Source of the DNA: an uncultured Chlorobiaceae bacterium
Lineage (GTDB): Bacteria; Bacteroidota; Chlorobiia; Chlorobiales; Chlorobiaceae
Direction: 5' to 3'
NCBI GenBank assembly: GCA_903940125.1
Contig: CAJAJL010000065.1
Span: forward strand, 1-64,000
DNA: 64,000 nucleotides
The first letter of the stretch is position 1. Each line of letters opens with the position of its first letter. The translations under genes and the position numbers were made by a program. Below the pieces are notes generated by a model. It was given only the letters and a program-made list of their open reading frames with translations, was not told where the DNA came from and ran no database searches. Positions 57,645 to 64,000 of the stretch are shown here, piece after piece.

Positions 57645-58159
57645 TATTCCAAGGTGAAATGTTGTTTTAGGACTTCAAGCTTTTTGTTGCTTATCCCTTT
57701 GACTTCAAGAAAGTCCTGAAATTGTTCCACTTTTCCGCCTTTCTCTGTTCTGAAAGTAATCAGTCGACCAGCCATAACCGGCCCGATTCCTGGAATTTTC
57801 TGTAATTGCATATTGCTGGCCTTATTGAAAGAGATTGTTCCGGCAAATACTTTTTTCAATAATGAGCGGTGTTTCGGCTTCTTTTCAATCGTCTTCTCCT
57901 TTTCTTCGGCAGCAACCTCTTGCAACATATCTTCTTTAACTGTTGCCTGTTCTACGGTGGCAAGCTGGATAAGGCTGTCGACTTCTGTTTCCCGATAGCG
58001 GGTAGTTTCGGCCTTTTTTATAAGGAGGTCTGCGTTTTCAACCGAATAGATATTCTTCATAATAACCCCAAGCACCAGAAATCCCATAAGAATCGATACC
58101 ATGTAAATTTCAGCTCTGGTGAGGCTGAGTCTGATGGCCAGTTTTTCAAGGAAATTCAT
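57644..58159 (-). CDS. ComEA-like helix-hairpin-helix membrane protein
   Basis: A 171-residue protein. One transmembrane segment is near residues 19-36 (YMVSILMGFLVLGVIMKNI). A coiled, acidic region (LQEVAAEEKEKTIEKKP) follows. The C-terminal DNA-binding helix-hairpin-helix pair is SFNKASNMQLQKIPGIGPVM and FQDFLEVKGISNKKLEVL. ComEA binds incoming DNA in natural transformation. No other competence genes are visible nearby, so the role is likely DNA binding at the membrane but not proven. Confidence 0.75.
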   Translation of the reverse strand: MNFLEKLAIRLSLTRAEIYMVSILMGFLVLGVIMKNIYSVENADLLIKKAETTRYRETEVDSLIQLATVEQATVKEDMLQEVAAEEKEKTIEKKPKHRSLLKKVFAGTISFNKASNMQLQKIPGIGPVMAGRLITFRTEKGGKVEQFQDFLEVKGISNKKLEVLKQHFTLE

Positions 58160-58180
58160 AGTGTTAAGCTATTACTCTTT

Positions 58181-59332
58181 TTATACAAAAATACGTTTTA
58201 CTCTGGAAGAAACCGAACAAAGTGTTTCGTAGCTGATAGTGCCGGCAATGTCGGCAAGTTCGTCAGCTGAAGGCCCCTCCCATCCAAAAAGAATAGCTCT
58301 GTCTCCTGTTTTGACATCATGTTGTGTGCCGAGGTCCACCATGATCTGGTCCATCGTCACCGTACCTGCCTGATGGTAGGTTTTGCCGTTGATCATAACC
58401 GCAGATCGATTTGACAGTGCCCTGAAATAGCCGTCAGCATATCCGGCCGCGATTGTTGCAATATGCCGTGGCCCTGGTGCAGTCCATGTCCGGTTATAGC
58501 TGACTGTAGTTCCGGCAGGTACCGTTTTTATAAAAATTACTTTTGCCTCAAACTGCATGACTGGTTGTACATCGAGACGGCACGGAGTGATCTTTGCTGG
58601 ATGATAACCGTAGAGCAGAATGCCTGGACGAACCATATCAAGCCATGAGTCCTGCAGCGAAAGGATTGCTCCGCTGTTTGCTGCGTGTTTCAAGACCCTA
58701 CGGTTGGAAGCATGCTCGTATTCTGAAGTAAGTGTTTTAAATAGAGCAAGTTGTTTTTCTGTGAAGCCATTGGTTGATGTGCTGTCGGCAAAGTGGGTAT
58801 AGATACCCTTAAGTTCAAGGGAAGGAGATTGGTCGATCTCTCTGAACATCTCCATCGCTGTTGAAGGGGAAATACCGAGTCGTCCCATACCAGTGTCGAC
58901 TTTGACCTGTATGGAAAGTGTTTTGTCATGCTTTGTGGCAATTTCCTTTGCAGCCTGAAGAGTTGCGGTATCGCAGAGTGACAAGTCAATGCCGTATTTC
59001 ACGAAAAATTCAATATGAGAGGGCAGCGGTGCAGAAAAAGCCAGAATACTTGCAGTTTTTTTAAGTGCGCCGCCGGTTTTCAGTTCAACAGCTTCATGGA
59101 TGTTTGCTACACCAAAATCTTCTATACCAGATGCTTCGAGTGTTTCAGCAACTTTGTGGACATTATGGCCATAAGCATTTGCCTTGACAATCCCCATGAT
59201 ACGTGCTTTTCCACCTATCCTTTCACGGATGAGCCGGGTATTTCTGGTAAGGTGTTCAAGGGAGATAAGGGCTTGAGTCATGGTTTCGGCAGGCATTTCT
59301 CTCGCAGAAAAGCCCGGATTTGGGTTGTCCAT
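58181..59332 (-). CDS. alr: Alanine racemase
   Basis: A 383-residue PLP enzyme. The PLP lysine is in GIVKANAYGHNVHKV near residue 50. The second catalytic residue, Tyr, is in TTVSYNRTW, and VDTGMGRLG and LDMVRPGILLYGYHP match the family. It makes D-alanine for peptidoglycan. The first Met may be at 59332 or a few codons later (MPAETM); both lack a strong ribosome binding site. Confidence 0.93.
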   Translation of the reverse strand: MDNPNPGFSAREMPAETMTQALISLEHLTRNTRLIRERIGGKARIMGIVKANAYGHNVHKVAETLEASGIEDFGVANIHEAVELKTGGALKKTASILAFSAPLPSHIEFFVKYGIDLSLCDTATLQAAKEIATKHDKTLSIQVKVDTGMGRLGISPSTAMEMFREIDQSPSLELKGIYTHFADSTSTNGFTEKQLALFKTLTSEYEHASNRRVLKHAANSGAILSLQDSWLDMVRPGILLYGYHPAKITPCRLDVQPVMQFEAKVIFIKTVPAGTTVSYNRTWTAPGPRHIATIAAGYADGYFRALSNRSAVMINGKTYHQAGTVTMDQIMVDLGTQHDVKTGDRAILFGWEGPSADELADIAGTISYETLCSVSSRVKRIFV

Positions 59333-59533
59333 AAGGTGCTTGCCGTTTTGTGGTTACAGGGGGATGTTTCCCTGGTTCCGGAACTTTCTGTAAAAAAACA
59401 TATTTTGTTTCTGATTATCAAATATTGAATAGTCGCTTATTCCGCCTCTATCGCGAATTGAGCAATTAATGTATATTTTATTTGAGTGTTGTCAGGGCTT
59501 GTTGTCACTTTAACCTACTTTTCAGCTACTATC

Positions 59534-60907
59534 ATGTCGAACCACGATATATTCGGGCTGGCAGCAGAAACACCGCTGGTTCTTGTCAAACAGATGGCCC
59601 GCAACATCCGGCCCAGGGTTATGGCCAAGCTCGAGTATCTGAACCCGGCTTGTTCGCACTATTACCGTGTGGCATCAGCCCTCATTACTGATGCTGAAGA
59701 GCGCAAACTGATTTATCCGGGAATGACCCTTGTTGACTGGACCTGCGGCAACAGCGGTATAGCACTGGCCATGGCAGGTGTCAGACGAGGGTACAAGCTC
59801 CTTTTTGCTGCACCTGATAAAATATCGAAGGAGAAGCAGGAGGTGCTCAGAGCTATTGGTGCGGAACTGGTTATTACACCTTCAGACGCTTTACCTGGAG
59901 AGCCTCGCAGTTGTATGAATGTTGCTGAAAGTCTGGTTAAAAGTATTCCTAATGCCTTTTATGCAGGTATGTACGATAATCCAGTCAGTATAAAGGTTCA
60001 CAGTGAATCTACCGGCAGCGAAATATTTCACCAGACGGAGGGCAAGGTTACCCATGTTTTTGTCCCGATGGTTTCAGGTGCCATGGCTTCCGGTCTTGGC
60101 CGTTTTCTGAAAGAGAGAAATGCCAAAATCAGTATTATAGGCGTTGAATCACAAGGTTCAATATATGCGGGTCTTTTGAACAAGGTAAAGCCTGGCACAC
60201 CGGTTTTTACAGAACTTGAGGAAATAGGTTCCTTGCAGGAATCGGCTTTCTGGGATCCATCGGTTATCGATGATGTTATACAGGTCAGCGATTATGACGC
60301 GTTTAACTGTGGAAGGGAACTCTTGAGGGCAGAAGCTGTATTTGCCGGTGGAGCCTCCGGTGCGGTTATGTCTGCAGCGCTTCAGGCTGGTAAGGAATAT
60401 GGTGAGGATGATTGTGTTGTTGTTGTGATGAATGATTTCGGAGGTTATTATCTCAGCAAAATGTACAGTGATGAATGGATGAGGAAGCGGGGCTTTTACC
60501 GAAAAACGAAATCAGCTCTTGAGCAGATTACCGCAGAGGATATTCTGCAGTTGAAAGTACGCAGGGATCTGATTGTTGCATATCCTGAAAATACCCTTGC
60601 TGAAGTGTTTGAAATGATGAAGCAGAACGATGTTTCCCAGCTTCCGATTGTATCCTATAATGCTCCGATCGGCAGTATCAGCGAAAATAAAATTCTTTCC
60701 ATTCTTATTGAAAACGATGAGGCGATGAACTCAAAGGTTGTCGGGTTCATGGAGCAGCCTTTTTCCGTTTGCCAATTGGATGCTACAATTTCCGAATTAT
60801 CTGACAAATTGCAGCAAAGTGCATCAGGTGTGTTGATAAGTCTGTCAGACGGAAGGCTTCAACTCCTTACTAAATCGGATCTTATTGATGCGTTGACTCA
60901 TAAGTGA
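59534..60907 (+). CDS. Cystathionine beta-synthase-like protein lacking the PLP lysine, with CBS domains
   Basis: About 457 residues from ATG 59534 (MSNHDIFGLAAETPLV). The fold-type II PLP domain is clear: AKLEYLNPACS, CGNSGIALAM, VGVESQGS-like (IIGVESQGS) and GGASGAVMSAALQ. Two CBS domains (RRDLIVAYPENTLAEVFEMM, then PFSVCQLDATISELSDKL) close the chain. In normal enzymes the first motif reads NPGGSVKDR, but here it is NPACSHYYR, so the Schiff-base lysine is Tyr. The glycine-rich phosphate loop, usually GTGGTITG, is VSGAMASG. It is therefore probably not a PLP enzyme. The CBS domains suggest nucleotide sensing. No partner gene is adjacent. Confidence 0.85.
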   Translation: MSNHDIFGLAAETPLVLVKQMARNIRPRVMAKLEYLNPACSHYYRVASALITDAEERKLIYPGMTLVDWTCGNSGIALAMAGVRRGYKLLFAAPDKISKEKQEVLRAIGAELVITPSDALPGEPRSCMNVAESLVKSIPNAFYAGMYDNPVSIKVHSESTGSEIFHQTEGKVTHVFVPMVSGAMASGLGRFLKERNAKISIIGVESQGSIYAGLLNKVKPGTPVFTELEEIGSLQESAFWDPSVIDDVIQVSDYDAFNCGRELLRAEAVFAGGASGAVMSAALQAGKEYGEDDCVVVVMNDFGGYYLSKMYSDEWMRKRGFYRKTKSALEQITAEDILQLKVRRDLIVAYPENTLAEVFEMMKQNDVSQLPIVSYNAPIGSISENKILSILIENDEAMNSKVVGFMEQPFSVCQLDATISELSDKLQQSASGVLISLSDGRLQLLTKSDLIDALTHK

Positions 60908-61057
60908 GGCATATGAAATTATCTGGTTGCTTTTTTGATGGGATTTACTTAATTAAGCACCTCTGAACATTCCTCTTTTTTTTTAGGTTTGATGCACTAT
61001 ATTGCGCAATGAAGCTGGAAAAAATGTCAGGCAAGATACTTCCTGACCCATACAATC

Positions 61058-61678
61058 ATGGATAAAACAGAGAAGATCCCGACGATTGATGAGCGGGCTA
61101 ACCACCAGCAATATGATATGAAGGTAGAGTCCAGAAAAAGGCAGTTTATTTTAGATGGTAAGATCAAGGCTTGCTTCTGTGAAGGATGCGGTCAGATTAC
61201 CGACAAGACGTTTGTTGGTGAATGGATTCCGAGTGATAAGCCGAAGGACGATGATTTTTTGACGGCAGTTCCGGTTAAAAAACATAAAGAAGGGAAAAAT
61301 GGCGTCAGTGATGTGCCACCTGCAGCTGAAAACCAGTACTGGATTCGCTGTTCGCAGTGCAATCAGGTTTTTCTGCTTAAGGAGTGGCAGATACAGATTG
61401 ACAGGGAAGTGAGCCCCGAAGAGTTGAAAGCTGAAGATTGTCAGGTATACTCGCCCCATGGTATTTATGCTAAAGGGGATGCTCTCTTTCATAAGGCGCT
61501 TGGTGAGGTTGGAGTGGTCAGGGAAAAACAGGCTACGGGAAGTGGAGCTTTTGTGATTATTGTGGAATTTTGTAAAAGTGGCAGGAAACAGCTTCTTGAA
61601 AATGTACAGCTGAATTCTTCAAAAGAAAAAAATTCGGAGAGCCTTACCGATATTATTAAATTAAAATTAAGACGTTGA
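61058..61678 (+). CDS. Unknown protein with zinc-ribbon and CarD-like C-terminal parts
   Basis: A 206-residue soluble protein. Two CxxC-type pairs, ACFCEGCGQ (residue about 42) and IRCSQCNQVF, could form one zinc ribbon. The C-terminal part GIYAKGDALFHKALGEVGVV followed by VIIVEFCKSGRKQLLENVQL resembles a small SH3/CarD-like beta fold. No named family is recognised. It precedes rpsU on the same strand, 24 bases before the rpsU start. Confidence 0.7.
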   Translation: MDKTEKIPTIDERANHQQYDMKVESRKRQFILDGKIKACFCEGCGQITDKTFVGEWIPSDKPKDDDFLTAVPVKKHKEGKNGVSDVPPAAENQYWIRCSQCNQVFLLKEWQIQIDREVSPEELKAEDCQVYSPHGIYAKGDALFHKALGEVGVVREKQATGSGAFVIIVEFCKSGRKQLLENVQLNSSKEKNSESLTDIIKLKLRR

Positions 61679-61702
61679 TCTTTTAAAAGGGGGTGAATTA
61701 GA

Positions 61703-61900
61703 TTGGTTAGTGTGCAGATAAATGATAATGAATCGATCGATAAAATGCTGAAGCGCTTCAAGAAAAAGTATGAGCGTGCAGGAGTTTTAAAGGAGTTTCG
61801 TGCAAACGCATACTTTGTTAAACCTTCGATTGATGGTCGTTTAAAGCGTTCGAGAAGCAGACGTAGAGCCCAGCGGGCAAATGAAGAACGTAATTCATGA
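61703..61900 (+). CDS. rpsU: Ribosomal protein bS21
   Basis: A 65-residue, very basic bS21 ([20 protein letters not shown], ending [17 protein letters not shown]). The start is TTG 61703 with GGGGGTG about 10 bases upstream. It belongs to the small ribosomal subunit near the anti-Shine-Dalgarno. It ends at its own terminator. Confidence 0.95.
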   Translation: MVSVQINDNESIDKMLKRFKKKYERAGVLKEFRANAYFVKPSIDGRLKRSRSRRRAQRANEERNS

Positions 61901-61927
61901 TTATTCTGATGGGAACAGTTATGCAGG

Positions 61928-61959
61928 GCAGCTCCTTTACGGGAGTTGCTTTTTTTTTG
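61928..61959 (+). terminator. Terminator of rpsU
   Basis: GCAGCTCC and GGAGTTGC form an 8-bp stem with one G-T pair, followed by nine T. It lies 28 bases after the rpsU stop and 22 bases before aroA. Confidence 0.88.
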
Positions 61960-61980
61960 TAAACACCAATCTATTGGCTC

Positions 61981-63282
61981 ATGAGAGTGTTCAAAGGTGA
62001 AGTTACAGCATTGCCGCCAGACAAATCGATCTCCCATCGTGCAGCACTTATAGGTGCGTTATCGGAAGGTACAACGGAGATTACGAATTTTTCCGGTGGA
62101 TTTGATAATCAGTCAACACTCAGCGTGTTGAAGGATGCCGGCATTACGATTCGGCAGCTTGAGGAGGAGGGAACAGACGGCCGTCGTATTCGGAAGGTAG
62201 TTATCGAATCGAAAGGATTATGGAGTTTTCAAGCCCCATCCGATCCGCTGATGTGCAACAATTCAGGCAGTACCATGCGAATGTTTGCCGGTATTCTCGC
62301 AGCTCAGCCATTTACAAGTAAGCTGACAGGCGATAGCTCGCTGATGAAGCGGCCAATGAAAAGGGTTGCTGACCCGTTACGCATGATGGGTGCCTCTATT
62401 GAGCTTTCAGCATCAGGAACCGCTCCCATCCTGATCAATGGTTCTAAAGATCTCAAACCCATCGAGTATCGTCTTCCTGTCCCTTCAGCGCAAGTGAAAT
62501 CACTTGTGGCTTTTGCCGCTCTTCATGCCGATGGTGAAACCAGGATTATTGAAACCGTGCGTTCGCGCGACCATACTGAAGTGATGCTCGGTCTTGAGAC
62601 GGTGGAGCAAGAGGGTGAACGAGTCATAGTGGTACCTGGTAGAAGATGTATTGCAGCAAAACCGTTCTATATTCCTGCTGACCCTTCCGCAGCATGTTTT
62701 ATCGTTGCGCTTGGTCTGCTTGCCCGCGGTTCGGAAATTTTGATCAGGGATGTCTGTCTTAACCCTACAAGAGCCGCATTTCTTGATATTCTTTTAGACG
62801 CCGGAGCTGATATATCAATTGAAAACCAGAGAGTGGTTGGTGGTGAATCTATTGGAGATATTCTTGTTCGAAGCCATGCGGGGCTTGAACCTCTGCTGAT
62901 CAGCGACCCTCAACTGGTTGCCTTTATCATTGATGAAATTCCCATGCTTGCCGTGCTCTCTGCCTTTGCATCCGGTCAGTTTGAACTTCATAACGCAGCC
63001 GAGCTGAGAACCAAGGAGAGTGACCGGATTGATGCTATTGTAGTCAATCTGAAGCGTCTTGGTTTTGATTGCGAGCAGTATCCAGATGGCTTCATCGTCA
63101 AGGGTCGCTTGTTAACACCCTTTAGCACTGTTGTGATTGACAGCTTTGATGATCACAGGATTGCCATGAGCTTTGCCATTGCCGGCAAGGCTACAGGGAC
63201 ACCACTTGATATTTCTGATATCAACGTTGTCGGTGTTTCGTTTCCGAATTTTTTTGAAATGATTGAGAGTCTGGAAGTCTGA
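61981..63282 (+). CDS. aroA: 3-phosphoshikimate 1-carboxyvinyltransferase
   Basis: EPSP synthase of 433 residues. The substrate motifs are [32 protein letters not shown] and [26 protein letters not shown] and DDHRIAMSF are late conserved motifs. It converts shikimate-3-phosphate and PEP to EPSP for aromatic amino acids. It starts 22 bases after the rpsU terminator and is convergent with the hydrolase gene. Confidence 0.97.
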   Translation: MRVFKGEVTALPPDKSISHRAALIGALSEGTTEITNFSGGFDNQSTLSVLKDAGITIRQLEEEGTDGRRIRKVVIESKGLWSFQAPSDPLMCNNSGSTMRMFAGILAAQPFTSKLTGDSSLMKRPMKRVADPLRMMGASIELSASGTAPILINGSKDLKPIEYRLPVPSAQVKSLVAFAALHADGETRIIETVRSRDHTEVMLGLETVEQEGERVIVVPGRRCIAAKPFYIPADPSAACFIVALGLLARGSEILIRDVCLNPTRAAFLDILLDAGADISIENQRVVGGESIGDILVRSHAGLEPLLISDPQLVAFIIDEIPMLAVLSAFASGQFELHNAAELRTKESDRIDAIVVNLKRLGFDCEQYPDGFIVKGRLLTPFSTVVIDSFDDHRIAMSFAIAGKATGTPLDISDINVVGVSFPNFFEMIESLEV

Positions 63283-63312
63283 TGCGTCATGACCGGCAGG
63301 AACAATGCAACG

Positions 63313-64000
63313 TCAGCGCAATCGGACTTGTTCAAGATGGTCAAGCAGTGCGCGGTTGAAATTTTCGGGCTGCTCCATATTTGAGATATGTCCTGCGTCC
63401 GCAATCAGATGCAGCTGTGATCCGGAAATGCGGGAGCTTATGCTTCTGGCCGTTTCAGGGGTAGTGAGCTTGTCCTCAGCTCCGTTAAGGACCAGTACAG
63501 GGCAATGAATTGATGAAAGGATCGAGCTTGCATCGGAACGCATCATGATTGCCCGCATTGCTGCGGTAATAACCCTGGATGGCTGCTGTCTTATGATATT
63601 CTCGGCTTGAGCCACCAGTTCCTGCCTCGTTGTGTAGGTCGTTGCGGTAAAATAATTTGGTATCATGCGCCGTATTGCCTCTTCAGCTCCGCCAGTTTCA
63701 ACGGCATGTATGAATGCCTCTCTTGTACTTCTTGCTTCGGGTGTATCACCTTCTGCCCTGGTATCACAGAGTACCAGTGATGCTGTTTTTTCAGGGTAAA
63801 GTCTGTAAAATTCAAAAGCCTGATATCCACCCATCGAAAGGCCGGCAATAGTCGCTTTTTCTATCTTGAGTGATTCAAGAAGTATTGAAAGTTCGTGGGC
63901 GTATTCAGTAAAGTTCCAGTTTGCTTTTTCGACCGAACCCTCTATGCCATAAGCGTTTGGTGCTATAACAGTAAAGCCGGTCTTGCCAAAGGCTTCAATC
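63313..64000 (-). CDS. Alpha/beta-hydrolase, partial at window edge
   Basis: The frame runs open to the window's right end, so the N-terminus is missing. The nucleophile elbow is AGLSMGGYQAF (Ser), the acid region is PVLVLNGAEDKLTT and the histidine is in IADAGHISNMEQPENFNRAL. The sequence resembles lactone or enol-lactone hydrolases of the 3-oxoadipate kind, but no catechol genes are visible. At least 229 residues are present. Confidence 0.87.
   Translation of the reverse strand, partial: IEAFGKTGFTVIAPNAYGIEGSVEKANWNFTEYAHELSILLESLKIEKATIAGLSMGGYQAFEFYRLYPEKTASLVLCDTRAEGDTPEARSTREAFIHAVETGGAEEAIRRMIPNYFTATTYTTRQELVAQAENIIRQQPSRVITAAMRAIMMRSDASSILSSIHCPVLVLNGAEDKLTTPETARSISSRISGSQLHLIADAGHISNMEQPENFNRALLDHLEQVRLR

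Noticed and set aside
1-64000. tRNA genes, rRNA genes, CRISPR arrays, insertion sequences
   Set aside because: Read through the intergenic stretches; no tRNA-like cloverleaf, repeat-spacer array, transposase or terminal inverted repeat pair was evident by eye.

Overview
The window comes from a green sulfur bacterium (Chlorobiaceae, Chlorobium/Pelodictyon type). The diagnostic genes are csmA and csmC (chlorosome envelope), a UbiA-type bacteriochlorophyll synthase that fits bchK, a chlorobactene glucosyltransferase-like gene (cruC), the run bchH-bchM-bchE, and a second large magnesium-chelatase subunit (bchS type). Most of the window is a dense core chromosome with short operons. I saw no tRNA, rRNA, CRISPR array or intact insertion sequence.

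Region 1 (about 1-7.3 kb) is accessory and partly decayed. It holds a DUF4143 ATPase, a Fic-family pseudogene (internal deletion, frameshift and stop), a frameshifted HTH/HATPase/STAS-like (DUF4325-type) gene behind a perfect palindrome, a DUF1566 secreted protein, and a TPR lipoprotein with a degenerate CHAT-like C-terminus.

Region 2 (7.3-22.4 kb) holds a rodZ-like gene, nifS-nifU for Fe-S assembly, miaB, then bchK, a phytol/farnesol-kinase-like gene, lpxH, hisG, cruC, a seven-bladed WD40 protein, a cold-shock protein, arfB and several conserved proteins of unknown function (including DUF4438 and DUF2239).

Region 3 (22.4-36.2 kb, minus strand) is the bacteriochlorophyll block. bchH, bchM and bchE lie in pathway order: Mg insertion, methylation, anaerobic ring closure. 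A small membrane ORF, bchS and a TonB-dependent receptor follow upstream.

Region 4 (36.4-41.3 kb) has a serine-palmitoyltransferase-like gene divergent from an extended-SDR gene (a possible sphingolipid pair) and pyrK-ssb-holA.

Region 5 (41.4-46.9 kb) is the most interesting. csmC and csmA, the chlorosome baseplate genes, are flanked by two ArsA/Get3-like ATPases that each have only one cysteine. With them is an unrecognised protein of about 512 residues, with a compact N-terminal region and a charged tail carrying repeated motifs. I infer a chlorosome-specific targeting or assembly module. Phased direct repeats lie upstream of the first ATPase.

Region 6 (46.9-64 kb) is housekeeping: folK, folB with a YopX-like gene, nadC, acpS, tig, an M16 peptidase, an SDR gene, recA, dusB, asd, a DUF3822-like protein, a ComEA-like protein, alr, rpsU and aroA. 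It also holds a cystathionine beta-synthase-like protein whose PLP-binding lysine is replaced by tyrosine, and an alpha/beta hydrolase cut by the window edge.
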